NCBI GenBank assembly: GCA_024734495.1
Contig: JALMQS010000828.1
Location: 840,180 to 904,179, forward strand
Source of the DNA: Forficula auricularia
Taxonomy: Eukaryota; Arthropoda; Insecta; Dermaptera; Forficulidae
Length of the DNA stretch: 64,000 nucleotides
Direction: 5' to 3'
The notes beneath the pieces are model-generated. The model ran no database searches, was not told the origin of the DNA, and saw only the letters and a program-made list of their open reading frames with translations. Made by a program: the position numbers and the translations under genes. Numbering within the stretch: position 1 is the stretch's first letter; the number at the start of each line of letters is the position of its first letter. Positions 44,441-54,361 of the stretch are shown piece after piece.

Positions 44441-44484
44441 CATAAAGTTAAGAAAATTTTGAAAAAAATTTTAGAAACTTTTTA

Positions 44485-44700
44485 AATTTAAAATATAAAA
44501 TACTAAGTAGGTTTCAAATGAATATAAAGATCAGATGCTTGTTTAGCACGACTCTATATATATTTCGGGGTATAAGCCCATCTTCACTTCAGTTCAGTTA
44601 TATTTTAAATTTAAAAAGTTTCTATAAAATTTTTCAAAATTTTCTTTACTTTATTTAAAATGTTTCACCAAGAACCCACACCATTTTCCCTTAAAAAATT
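44485..44700 (-). mobile_element. fragment of second PLE family
   Basis: The minus strand reads GTGAAGATGGGCTTATACCC then CGAAATATATATAGAG, matching the 3' region at 19964-20000. On the plus strand AAAATGTTTCACCAAGAACC follows at 44659. AAATTTAAAAAGTTTCTA-type blocks are inverted on both sides. Confidence 0.55.
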
Positions 44701-44718
44701 AAAAATGGCCATGGTTCT

Positions 44719-45088
44719 ATTTTTTTTTAACCTAAAGACCTGTATGGGATGGCCCCTCCATCGTGAAAAGAACAGAGTAGAAGGAAAGAAGCCGGGATCA
44801 CGAACCAAATCTCAGAAAGTTAGATACAATCCAATTTACTAAGTTTTTTAAGGGCTTCGAGCAGTGGTAAATTCTCCGTTCGATAAATTAGGTTTAAATT
44901 TATCTCTTTGGCCAAATGGGCATCTATGTTCCCGAGGCCAATAAAAGAAAAAAAAAAATTATCTCCCACTTAATTTTTTTCCAGACCCTATACTTACAGA
45001 AAAAATGACTGGGTATAGCCCGGAATCGAACCCGAGACCTCCGGGCTCCCAGCAAGACATGCTGACTATTACATCAGGGAGGCCGAAA
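44719..45088 (-). mobile_element. tRNA-headed SINE, family C, copy 1
   Basis: On the minus strand the head (45086-45014) has GATGTAATAGTCAGCATG and the B-box CTCGGGTTCGATTCCGGG. A body of about 230 bases follows (ATTTATCG, CCACTGCTCGAAGCCC, TTGGATTGTATCTAAC). The tail has TTTCACGATGGAGGGGCC and CCATCCCATACAGG, shared with the window's Jockey-like LINE 3' ends. The tail is internally shortened compared with copy 2. Confidence 0.8.
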
Positions 45089-45782
45089 TTATATTTAAGG
45101 GGATAATTCACACAGGAATGTAAAAATATTTTTTAATTTGGATCTCACAAAAAATTTGACTCTCCGAAATAATCATTCTATTGAATGTTAATTTAGTTTT
45201 AAATTTCTTTCATTTAGAGCTTTAAACTTACTATTAGTTTATTTGTGGAAAAGTGGAAATTGGTATTTCAAAGAAGAGGAGGTTTTACATTAAGTAAAAC
45301 TAATATGGTGCACGCACATTTCGTTTTTTTAGTTTCGTTTATATTTATTACCTATATATAACAAGAAATACATTTTGGCAAATGACTTTAATTTTATTCA
45401 TAAAGCATTTTGGAATAAAAATTGCAAGAGATGTTGGAAATGGCATCCTTATGTCCCTACGCATTTATTTTGCACGTGATATCCCATTTATGTAAAAATT
45501 GTTGCAGCCGCTTCCGGATTCAAAACAGAAGACAAACGATTACAATTAGCATTCAAGAAGAATACTTTAACTAAATATATAGAAAGATCTAATCATGCAT
45601 AGTATATACATACATTTTAGCTTCATATGGGACAGCGTTTTGTTAGAAATGTGTATGAATGAAATGTATTGTAATACTTTTCAAGAATGATTTTTCCGTC
45701 ATTTTTTGATCTATTTGATAAAGCGTTGGTCTTTAGGTCAAATCAGTTTGAGGACATTTTTTTCTTCTTATTTAATATGATA
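45089..45782. other. no gene recognised
   Basis: AT-rich anonymous sequence. A weak B-box-like phrase (GGTCAAATCAGTTTGAGGAC) lies near 45735-45755. Confidence 0.35.
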
Positions 45783-45955
45783 AAAGAGAAAGAATTTAAT
45801 CAATCTTTTTCGGACAAATTCTAAGATTTTAGTAGAAATATTATTAAATGGCGATATCAGAGAAGTTCATCCCAGGAGTCGAACCTGAGAACTAACACGC
45901 TATCCGGGCAGTCAGCTCACCCCCCTCGAGACAAAAACCTCTCTCCTGAATCGCA
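45783..45955 (-). mobile_element. tRNA-derived SINE, family A, copy 2
   Basis: Plus-strand order is GAGAAAGAATTTAATCAATC, TTTTAGTAGAAATATTATTA, then CCCAGGAGTCGAACCTGAGA (reversed B-box), CCGGGCAGTCAGCTCAC and CTCGAGACAAAAACC. It is a complete match in order to 46132-46312. Confidence 0.75.
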
Positions 45956-46048
45956 ATATATGATATAAGCACATAAATGTTTCACTCCATTCTTCTAGAA
46001 CGGAAATTAAAATATTTAGATTAAAATCAAAAATAATTTTTATGTATA

Positions 46049-46361
46049 ATTAAAGTTTGAGTATCTTTTTTTTGAAAATAGTTGGTAGTTTTTCAAAATC
46101 AGCTCGGGTTCAGATTAACCAAGATGTATTTTAAAAGAGACAGAATTCAATCAATCTTTTCGGACAAATTCTAAGATTTTAGTAGAAATATTATTAAATT
46201 GCGATATCTGAAGTTGATATCAGAGGGGATTCATCCCCCCAGGAGTCGAACCTGAGAACTAATACGCTAACCGGGCAGTCAGCTCACACCCTCGAGACAA
46301 AAACCTCTCTCGAAAAAACTACCAACTATTTTCAAAAAAAAAGATGCTCAAAACTTTAATT
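46049..46361. mobile_element. SINE A copy 3 bracketed by 45-bp inverted repeats
   Basis: AATTAAAGTTTGAGTATC ... GAAAATAGTTGGTAGTTTTT at 46049-46093 is mirrored at 46313-46361. Between them lies a SINE of family A (46132-46312) on the minus strand with B-box CAGGTTCGACTCCTGG. The SINE's 5' end abuts the right arm exactly. Either it inserted beside a foldback, or the arm was copied during insertion. Confidence 0.65.
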
Positions 46362-46384
46362 ATTATTTAATATAGTTTTGGATT

Positions 46385-46530
46385 TTATGAAAAATTAATA
46401 CTATAACTTATTAATTTCAAGTTCAAGTTAATAACTAATTTAGTTTACGAGCGACATTGCTATGAAAGACAAGTTAACATTGTATTGACCCTAATAAGGT
46501 TACGTTTTACGTTTGTACGGAACCTTAAAT
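46385..46530 (+). repeat. dispersed insect-type repeat, 3' part
   Basis: TTAGTTTACGAGCGACATTG, a diverged middle, and GTACGGAACCTTAAATAAA give the expected right half. Noncoding. Confidence 0.55.
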
Positions 46531-47399
46531 AAACTCAGAATAGCCTAAGATGGTTTAAATAAATAAAAAAGTAGGTCATTTTGTTTCTCACTTTTATTTT
46601 TAAAAATAAAAGTCAATTTTGACTTTTAAGATCTCTATGACCTTTTTGTACTCATATTTGTCCATATATAAAAATATCTATACTATAATAGCAGTGTATA
46701 TTTTAGCAATTATTTATTTATTTTAATTAAGGACAAGTCAAAACTTTTATAGAATAATTCGAATTACATCACCACAAGCATTTGGAAAAATAAGGAATGA
46801 ACACATGTTATAAATATTTATATTTATATAAATACATAAATGCGCTAGTCTGAAATTATATTTGGCTTTTAATTTTAATGAGTAATATAAATTGCATCGT
46901 ATATTGCGCCATCCGAGTATCTCGGACAGACGACGCGACGTCCATTTCAGGGCAAAGAATGTTTCAGGGAAAATGCAGTTATGAACTTATATATACATAT
47001 ATAAATATAAATCTATTCAGCTGATGAGGCAAGCATGCAAACAAATTATTTAATCTGTAAAGCGAATTATTAACCAATATCTAAACATCTTATTGGCTAC
47101 GAATGAAAGACTACTGTACAAAATGTAAATGATAAAATCTAAAAATATATTATCCAGATGGTGAAATGGACAAAATGTTATGAAATAATAATAAAAAATA
47201 AATTGCAATGCTTTGGATTTGATTTAAGTCATCAAGTGCTGGGAGTTTATTGAAAGAATCCTTTATATTTAAAGTCATGGCTAAAATCTTGAAATATAGA
47301 TGCCGCGGTTCCTTATTGGTTAATGTATGTCATGTAAATACATGACCAAATAAAATTGAGTCTAAATTTGGATCAGGATTTTGCTTAAAAAAATAAATA
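46531..47399. other. no gene recognised
   Basis: AT-rich sequence without a repeat partner in the window. A small GC-richer patch at 46900-46970 (CGGACAGACGACGCGACG) has no coding frame. Confidence 0.35.
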
Positions 47400-47615
47400 T
47401 CAAATAAGTAAAGTAGTCGGACTCGCCTAACGAATGTTTCATACTTTATATCTTTTCAACTACTGAAATATCAAATTCGTTATTTGATATTGAGATAATG
47501 GCCTAATTATTGGAATTTTTGTATAATTATAAGTTGAGTTGACAGGCGAAAAAAATAGAAATGGTCACTTTGGAGGCATTTTATACCGTCATTTTAAGGC
47601 GACCTAAATTAAAAA
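47400..47615 (+). repeat. dispersed insect-type repeat, 5' part
   Basis: AGTCGGACTCGCCTAACGAA, GAAATATCAAATTCGTTATT and the 'GGCATTTTATACCGTCATTT' phrase (compare 8025-8045) mark another copy. Its right end is missing. Confidence 0.55.
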
Positions 47616-47824
47616 AAAAAAATGTAGCTTATTCTACTTAAGGTGATCTTCACAATTGTGGTCCGCGGTGGATCCTTGTATCGTGAAAAGAAGAAATGTT
47701 AGGGATTGGGTAGGAGTTGAAGGTATCTGTTGAAGTGTGTCTTGAAAGCCGAAGTTTATATAACCGGAAAGACGAACGGGGAAGAGGATTCCAATTTCTA
47801 AAAATCATAGGGATAAACGAATTG

Positions 47825-48057
47825 ATTGAAAAGTTTTTGTTTTGCCGAGAGTAGCAGAGGATGTGGAACACCAAGTTTTCAATATCCATATGATATTGAC
47901 TCCATGAAAAACATTTATAATTGAAGAAAGACTGATGATGAAGACCAAGTCTTCGAAACTATAGTCTCAAACAAATAAATAATATATATATCATCTCGAT
48001 ATATATGTGTGTATGTTTATTTGCATCAAGCAGAGGACAACTTCTTTGTTTCTCTTT
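47825..48057 (+). mobile_element. 233-bp hammerhead-bearing Penelope-like unit with TSD
   Basis: Inserted in a LINE. ATAAACGAATTG is repeated on both sides (47813-47824 and 48062-48073), or 15-16 bp if one indel is allowed. The unit begins GTTTTTGTTTTGCCGAGAGT, has the hammerhead-like motif in its middle, and ends TGTTTATTTGCATCAAGCAG plus about 25 bases. It has no coding sequence, so it had to be moved by proteins made elsewhere or is a severely truncated PLE copy. Confidence 0.75.
47928..47970 (+). ncRNA. hammerhead-like ribozyme motif (PLE)
   Basis: GA-CTGATGA, extra T, perfect helix II GAAGAC-CAA-GTCTTC, GAAA, ACT-AT-AGT, C, TC. All invariant boxes are present. Helix II differs in sequence from the other copies (GAAGAC versus GAGGGC or GAAGGC) but keeps its pairing, a compensatory pattern that argues for a real structure. 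Confidence 0.65.
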
Positions 48058-48195
48058 GGGAATAAACGAATTGGCAAATATATTTTTTCAGTTAGTATCC
48101 AATTTAATCACGAAGGGGTGTTGTATGTTAGAAACAAGTGTATTTATCGCAAATGAAGCTTTTGAAAATATATGTTCATTTGTATCAAGCAAAGG

Positions 48196-48734
48196 ACCTC
48201 ATTAATTTCTTCTTATGCAATTTTTCTCTTGACATTATTTAAAAACATTTCTTTGGTAGTTATTTTTTAATCCCTTCAAGGGGATGATTCGATCCAGAGC
48301 TTCATTTAATGCTAATGCATGTTCAAGTTAATAAACGGGTGGTTTCCTAAGTCCTTCTGTTGTTCTCTGTTGTGTGTATGTAAATTAGCTCACCGCTTCA
48401 CCTCGTCTTGTTATCACTTTGTATAGATTGATACAAATTAATGGGCCATGTCGGAGATCCTATCACATCGATTGACACATTCCAAGGCGAGTCTCCTCCG
48501 GCTCATTTGCATTCCAAAAGCGACTCGCTCTCTGCCTTATGGATATTAGACGCTCAATAAGAAATCCGAAAAAATCCAGTAAATATGAAAAGCGAACCAA
48601 ACTGAAATAACTTGGACATTTATGTAGGAATATAAACCCTTGTAAAATCGCTCTTTAGTTAGAACGTAAAAAGTAATCTATGTTAAAAAATCCATAATTA
48701 AATGTGATAGTATAGCTAGATATTTTTTATAAGA
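48196..48734. other. unique stretch, GC-richer at 48360-48560
   Basis: No repeat partner is seen. It contains CTCATTTGCATTCCAAAAG, an ATTTGCAT octamer, and ATCGATTGACACATTCC. No open frame of interest. It could be conserved noncoding regulatory DNA. Confidence 0.3.
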
Positions 48735-48795
48735 AGAAATCCGTGATGTTTTACTCCGCTTGATGCAAATATATACTCGTATATAACTAATATAT
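48735..48795 (+). mobile_element. Penelope-like repeat scrap
   Basis: GAAGAAATCCGTGATGTTTT, ACTCCGCTTGATGCAAATAT matches the block at 4436-4470 and 42145-42180. Confidence 0.5.
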
Positions 48796-48897
48796 AAAGT
48801 TGAAGAGTTTGTATGTTAGTTAATTTGTTGATTTGTCCAAAATTTGGAGGCTGGAGGTAACAATTTGTGTTAAATAAATAGTAATAATAATAAATTT

Positions 48898-48988
48898 AAT
48901 TGAGTGGATATTGATGAGGCAGTCCAAAAAAAGAAGAAGATAATTTATATTATCTTCTTCTGGACTGCCTCATCAATATCCACTCAAT
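48898..48988. repeat. foldback hairpin
   Basis: AATTGAGTGGATATTGATGA, GGCAGTCC at the left is mirrored exactly at the right. Inner AGAAGAAGATAA/TTATCTTCTTCT arms also pair. The 91-base unit is a compact hairpin, probably a tiny MITE. Confidence 0.7.
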
Positions 48989-50112
48989 TTCACTTATCAG
49001 TTCGTCTCCAAAAATTACTTCAATCTTAATAAATTTAATACTTTGGCCATCCAGGCAGGAAAAGATGAGCTCCAAAAAGTACTTTACAGTAGAGCCTAAA
49101 TTTTACGCAGATTTAAAGAAGAGTTGATGAAATGAATGCCTATATTCAGGCGTTTGGTGCCTCTTCTGAAATGTGCTGATCACAATACAGTATGGGATAT
49201 GCTATTTGAATTCTGAAATAATAGGCCAAAATGTCCGCTATCTCTTAGACTAATGGGTAAAGTATTGTAATTTGTTTATAATAATTATAAATTATTTAAT
49301 TTTCATTAAAGGGGTATCGGGTGTTAATCATTAGTAATCAGATATATTTTTTACATTCACATATCTCCATCTCATTTGAGTGATTTATTTCCCTATTTAG
49401 GTCTATGGTTGCATATTCAAAACATGAAGGGGAAGTTAGGGAATTGAAGGACCAACTGAGTTGCACGATCCCAAGCCAAGTACTTCAACTCTCTCTCTTT
49501 CCCTCTCACTTGTAGTAATAAACAAAACGAATATTGATGATATAAGAGTGAGAGAGAAAGAGACAGTCTCTTGAGGGCTCTTGAAAATTTTACTTGTCTC
49601 GTCAAGAATGTATAAATAGATACAAGATCTCAATTGGTTGAATTAAATTATACAGACATTGTGAAATGTATCAACATTTATGCATATATAATTATACTAT
49701 AAATTAAATGAAAATTTCAATCGAAAAAAAAATCTAAATAAAATAAGCTTTTTATTTATTTATTAAATTTTTTGTCTCACAAGTACTCTTCAGAATTAAA
49801 TAAAATGAGGTGATTTTTTTTTTACCTTAGCATTTCCAAATCACTAGTTAAGAATGCCGATAATTGGTGAGTCACGAAATGTTTTTGAAATGTATTTTTT
49901 TTTTCATTATTTAATTATGTAAAAATTGAATATCATATGCCAACGACTTTGGCTTGTTGAAAGCACTTGATGTCATATAGAGAACATAGAGACACTAGTT
50001 AAGCAATTTTTCTGTGGTTAGTTCTTGGACGGATGGTCTAAAAATGTTCTTAACATTGGGCTAGTACAGTAAAAAAAATAATTATTCAAAAATATCATCA
50101 ACTTTTAAATTC
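48989..50112. other. no gene recognised
   Basis: AT-rich. Overlapping minus-strand frames at 49417-49633 reflect a CTCTCTCTTTCC/GAGAGAGAAAGAG tract near 49490-49565, not a protein family. Confidence 0.4.
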
Positions 50113-50190
50113 TAGATCAGGGGTTCCCAAACTTTTCCGAGTCGCGACGCCTTTTTTTCAATTAAAATTTTTCCATGGCGCCCTATTATA
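50113..50190 (+). repeat. hAT terminus fragment (Charlie-type)
   Basis: TCAGGGGTTCCCAAACTTTT, CCGAGTCGCGACGCC is the typical left end of Charlie-like hAT elements. The right end was not found nearby. A PLE-like phrase (GATGCCGAAACATCG) follows at 50265-50282. Confidence 0.55.
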
Positions 50191-50928
50191 TAATATTTAT
50201 TTTGGCCGCACAGGAGGGAGCCTCCTCGTACAACAGATAAGAAAACGGTTCACGGTTTCACAATTAGATGCCGAAACATCGAGAAAAACATTTGATTTGC
50301 AGATCAGGATAAATCTAGACAATCAAACAACAGAATTTAAAAATTTACATTTGTTACAAGATATAAATTGAACTTCAAACGTTGTCCAGGGAAAAGCAAT
50401 AAATAATATCATATAGTATTTAAAATTATTGTTTCTTTCTGCAGGTATATTCATAAGTATTTGATTTATCATCTAAAGATTTGCACAAGATAATGTCGAT
50501 AATCCAAGTGTACTTTTGTTTAGAGAATAAATCAACAAATTTTACTATAAGAATAAAAAAAAATTTAACTCGTATCGATAAAACGCTTAAAATTCTCTCT
50601 ATGCAGGTCGAGTTCCAAAACTTAAGCGCTGTTCGTCTCTCTCTCTGTCTTGGTTTGCTTTAAAATTCCATCCGCATGTTACCTAGCGGATTGGAAACGT
50701 GTAACGCTTGCAATCAAGCTGAAGAACCCTCACTTCACTCCCACCTGCGGTAATCAATCACTCTGCGCTATCTGAATATTCGGATATAGTATTAGCAATT
50801 GATAAGAAAATTAAACATTTTTATTCTTCTTATTGTAGCCAGGCATGGGCAAGTTCAAGGCTCGGTACGCTTAGCGAAAATTTCGGTGGTTTGGCAATTT
50901 CATCGAAGGTGAGTTTTTTGAACTAGAC
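50191..50928. other. no gene recognised; GC-richer at 50600-50870
   Basis: Positions 50600-50870 have no partner in the window and are richer in G/C (CATGTTACCTAGCGGATTGG, CCCACCTGCGGTAATCAATC). No convincing open frame. Possibly regulatory. Confidence 0.3.
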
Positions 50929-51495
50929 TAGGGGAGACCAACGTGCCGCATTTGATCAGTTATTTTTTTTATACCCTATACAAAGCAGATTCTACTTTTG
51001 TGCTTATTTACCAGCACCGACCTTGCTGTAAGAAAGTAGAAATATGCTGCTTGATTTGTATAGCCCATCTGAACTCGTATTTTTTTTTAATGATATTGAT
51101 GTGAGAAGGAGATACACCAGAAGGTGGATCCCCTAAAGCCCTGTATGGGATGGCCCCTCCATCGTGAAAAGAACAGAGTAGAAGGAAAGAAGCCGGAATC
51201 ACGAGCCAAATCTCAAAAAGTTAGATACAATCCAATTTATTAAGTTTTTTTAAGGGCTTCGAGCAGTGGTAAATTCTCCGCGCGATAAATTAGGTTAAAT
51301 TTATCTCCCACTTAATTTTTATTACCAGACCCTATACTTACAGAAAAAATGTCTGGGTATAGCCGGGAATCGAACCCGAGACCTCCGGGTTGCCAGCCAG
51401 AGATGCTGACCATTACACCAGAGAGGCGGACAAATGTATGTGAAAAACGTATGTGAAAAATTTGCCCATGGAACGAAAAAGGTTGGCCCCCAGTG
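50929..51495. mobile_element. hAT-like element hosting a SINE
   Basis: The left end TAGGGGAGACCAACGTGCCG and the reversed right end CACTGGGGGCCAACCTTTTT are related TIRs. The flanks AACTAGAC and ATCTAGAT share six of eight bases. Most of the interior (51079-51432) is a SINE of family C. No transposase is visible. Confidence 0.65.
51079..51432 (-). mobile_element. tRNA-headed SINE, family C, copy 2, with LINE-type tail
   Basis: The minus-strand head (51429-51355) has TGGTGTAATGGTCAGCATC and the B-box CTCGGGTTCGATTCCCGG. The body matches copy 1 at 44719-45088. The tail reads TTTCACGATGGAGGGGCCAT, CTTTAGGGGATCCACC, GTGTATCTCCTTCTCACATC and AATATCATTAAAAAAAAA. That tail is shared with the Jockey-like LINE ends at 58040-58115 and 60640-60730. 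Confidence 0.85.
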
Positions 51496-52195
51496 ATCTA
51501 GATGCTTGACATTTTATTAAAACAAACTTGTGTGCCATTTTTCAGCAAATTATATATCTATAGATTCGGCAATCGTTTTTTTTTTTGATTTTCTGAAGAA
51601 GGTAGGAAAATTAACCCAAAACCTAAAATGTTTTTGATTTTGAAATATAAGAAAGTAATTGGGAACAAGAATGCACTTTCGATGCTTGAGATTTCGAGTT
51701 TCAGGAATTCAATAACATTTAGATAAACAGACAGACAAAAAGCCTCATTGAAAATAATTTATCTTTACGTTTCAGACATTTAAATAAAAGTGAAAATTTT
51801 TAAGTGAAACCAAATTACTCAGGCCTTTAGGCGGATTCACCCGAAGAATTGTGTGGCTTGAAGCTTCATTTTAGTCAGTTATTATTTTAAAAAAATCACT
51901 CAAGAGCATGGTTTAAGTAATTATTTTATCACAGTTTAAGTCCTTGAAACTCAATAATTTCCTAAAAAAAACGATGAAAAATAAAAATAAATATTTTAAT
52001 ATTTTCCCTTGATTAAAATCAAATCTAACGCTCGGTCCCTGGACGGCTTGAGGGGTTGGATCTTTCGAGCTAACCAAAAGAATATTAAAATTGACATCTT
52101 AAAAATATAATTTTAGAGCTTTTGAAACTATGGCACTGGAAACTACGCTTCGAGACTTTAACATTCCTAGTGAGAAAATGCGCATGCCTGGTCAC
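51496..52195. other. no gene recognised
   Basis: AT-rich sequence with no partner in the window. Nothing further can be supported. Confidence 0.4.
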
Positions 52196-52591
52196 TAGGG
52201 TGGACCTTTTTTTCGAACATGAAATTTACGCCTACGAGGTAGGCAAGGCGATCATAATATATTGATTTCACTTGAATTTTCTTTTCTTTTTCTCTGTGTA
52301 TAATAATGGTTGAATGACAAAGGTAGGGACAGAATTTCACAAGATAATGTTTATTAATTTTATAATTTTATGGTCATTTATGTTTTGATTCTTTGTTTCA
52401 ATTTAACGACGTATAACAAAATATAGTAACCAAATAGAGCAAAATTCTTGAAATTAGAAACCACCTCTTTGCGTTATCCGATCGATCTCAAATTTTGTAC
52501 AAATTATTTTCTTCCATACCTCATAATTTGAGTTTCCGTCCCGAAAACTTATTCGAAAAAAATTCATCAGGTATAGTTAAGGTCCACCCTA
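52196..52591. mobile_element. hAT-like MITE with TAGGGTGGACCTT ends
   Basis: TAGGGTGGACCTTTTTTT at the left is mirrored by TTAAGGTCCACCCTA at the right. The flanks CTGGTCAC and GTGGCCAC share six of eight bases. The interior is AT-rich and noncoding. Confidence 0.65.
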
Positions 52592-52775
52592 GTGGCCACA
52601 TCAGCGCAGTGCCTGTTTTCTAAGTCGAATAGACTATAAGAGGAGATAATACATTTTCAATATAGGAGATATCAAAATGAAAGTTTTTGCAGAGAGTAGC
52701 AGAATTTTTATATATTGACGGAGACAATAAAAGAGTGTGTCTTCTGCTGGAATTATAAATTTTATTTATTTATAA

Positions 52776-52820
52776 CGAGACTATAGTTTCGAGGGCTTTG
52801 CCCTCTTCATCAGTCTATTA
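52776..52820 (-). ncRNA. hammerhead-like ribozyme motif (PLE)
   Basis: The minus strand reads AATAGA-CTGATGA, extra A, helix II GAGGGC-AAA-GCCCTC, GAAA, ACT-AT-AGT, C, TCG. All invariant core bases are intact. It lies downstream of the endonuclease remnant on the same strand, in the terminal repeat, where hammerheads have been reported in PLEs. Confidence 0.65.
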
Positions 52821-52964
52821 CAATGGATTCACATGAATTAATTTATGAATGAAAGGTTAAAATCTTTCATGTGGTTAGGTAGAGAAATTATACAGGGTGG
52901 GCAAGTTAAGAATTGAAATTTATACTTGTTTTATTATTTTGGCTGTAGGTGGCGTTCGTGAAGT

Positions 52965-53285
52965 TTATATTTTAGCGGCTATTTTTAAAATAAAGCTTTC
53001 GGGAATTTCTATTTTCCGATTTAAGAATTTTTTTGGTGAATTATTGTATGATTTTAAAATTTCTAGCGATTCGAAAATACTAATTTTTAAGGGATCTAAT
53101 TCTGATCTAATTAAGTTAATATATGATTCATCTGGGAAACAATGTTTCTTGGAGATTAAATGGTCTGCAAATGCACTATGCCCCTAACCCCCTTTAAAAA
53201 CTCTTTTGTGTTCCGAAATGCGTGTGTTTAAATTTCGTTCTGTTTTTCCTATATAGGTCGAATCACATTCTCCACATGTTACTTC
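52965..53285 (-). pseudogene. PLE GIY-YIG endonuclease remnant
   Basis: From 53285 the minus strand encodes EVTCGECDSTYIGKTERNLN followed by TRISEHK. This is the endonuclease core of Penelope-like elements, with the paired cysteines, the YIG motif, and the arginine and histidine that follow it. A stop comes after about 40 codons. In a shifted frame the sequence continues DESYINLIRSELDPLKISIF and ESLEILKSYNNSPKKF, the expected C-terminal helices, to TAA at 52965-52967. The reverse transcriptase is absent. The fragment could not make an active enzyme, but it identifies the repeat family. Confidence 0.85.
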
Positions 53286-53365
53286 TATAGTCTCGTTATA
53301 AATAAATAAAATTTATAATTCCAGCAGAAGACACACTCTTTTATTGTCTCCTTCAATAGGAGATA

Positions 53366-53832
53366 TCGGTATTAATTTAACTAGTATCTTGTATAACAAT
53401 TGCTTCTAACTTCTTTCTGCCTATTTATTTCTGATTGTATCAACGTTCTTGATAAAAAAATGTTAACAACATTGATTTATTTATACCACAAATATCGCTA
53501 TTTTATTTGGCATTAATTGTTTAATTAAAGTATAATGTAGTGAGAACAAGAGCATGATAGGAATATTAATGAATTGGAAAGCAGATAAACTGATGAGGAA
53601 ACAGAGAGAGAGAGAGAGAGATAGAGGATGTTGAAAGAGAAAGAGAGAGAGAGAGTTTAACCCTTTATTGGATAAACATTGAAGAAAGTATTCAATATTA
53701 CCTCAAATTTAATCTCATGAAGTGGATGTCCAAAATTAAGGCTAATTTAACTTTCCTCTAGTTAAAAAAAATAATAATAATAATAATAATATTCTACATA
53801 TTCCATTTCAATTAATTAAACAAGGACATTTA
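53366..53832. other. no gene; GA and AAT microsatellites
   Basis: A (GA)n tract lies at about 53604-53656 and an (AAT)n tract at 53769-53790. Otherwise it is anonymous AT-rich DNA. Confidence 0.5.
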
Positions 53833-53985
53833 GGGCCGGTTGTATGTCGCAAAGTAAATGCTTTTTACCACTAACAAACGGCACTGAAAGTTTCTGTCAT
53901 CTGATTGGCCATCCCAGTGGCTCCATTTATCATCTACCGTTTGTTAGTGGTAAAAAGCATTTACTTTGCGACATACAACCGGCCC
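53833..53985. mobile_element. PIF/Harbinger-like MITE, TTA TSD
   Basis: GGGCCGGTTGTATGTCGCAA at the left is perfectly mirrored at the right, giving about 50 bp of TIR within 153 bp. TTA lies directly on both sides (53830-53832 and 53986-53988), the usual 3-bp duplication of Harbinger-type elements. The near-perfect arms suggest recent insertion. Confidence 0.85.
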
Positions 53986-54361
53986 TTAGAGGTGAAATTT
54001 TTTTTAAAACCCGGTAAGCTCTCTAAAAATTTTAGCTAATCTAATAAATTTAAAAGCTTGAAATTTGGCATAGAGTTAGTGTTGATTCTCCTGCAAATGG
54101 TGAGAGCAAGCTTTAACTTTTGACAATTATTAAAATAAAGTTGATGTCAATTTGTATACCATAATAGCTATAAGGGGGCATCTTTAACTTCGTCACACAA
54201 ATTTCATGATTTTTGACCCCCCCCCCTATCCTTGTCACAGGTGGTTACATTTGTTTGACCCCACTTCCTCTGGTGTGACGTCACATTGCAATTTTAAATT
54301 TAGAAATTATTAAATTAAAACACTTTTTTATATTAAATTTTTTTATATATTTCTATCTAAA
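53986..54361. other. no gene recognised
   Basis: Positions 54170-54290 carry C-rich and GTGACGTCACA phrases (a CRE-like palindrome at about 54276-54284). No coding sequence was found. Confidence 0.35.

Larger units (their letters stand above)
47645..48195 (-). pseudogene. Jockey-like LINE tail interrupted by a PLE unit
   Basis: Minus-strand LINE sequence occurs in two blocks. 47650-47824 carries SFIPMIFRNWNPLP and the 3' tail TGGATCCTTGTATCGTGAA (plus-strand view). 48058-48195 resumes with GGGAATAAACGAATTGGC and follows the order of 18385-18500 (TTAGTATCCAATTTAATC, AATGAAGCTTTTG). The interruption is a hammerhead-bearing PLE unit. The LINE is highly decayed, with several frame changes and no catalytic core. 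Confidence 0.75.
52675..53365 (-). mobile_element. Penelope-like element remnant with hammerhead and endonuclease
   Basis: Inverted copies of the terminal repeat bracket the region. AGAGTAGCAGAATTTTTATA, GGAGACAATAAAAGAGTG, TCTTCTGCTGGAATTATA and CGAGACTATAG occur at the left (52690-52790). The mirror (CTATAGTCTCGTTATAAAT ... CACTCTTTTATTGTCTCC) lies at 53286-53355. Between them lies a minus-strand GIY-YIG endonuclease remnant. GGAGATATC occurs on both outer sides (52665-52673 and 53359-53367), possibly the target duplication. Confidence 0.8.

Noticed and set aside
44660..44842. 60-codon frame
   Set aside because: It crosses the junction of a PLE end and a SINE tail. Not a gene.
52897..53187. 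96-codon plus-strand frame as a protein gene
   Set aside because: The opposite strand carries the PLE endonuclease remnant. The plus-strand frame is its shadow.
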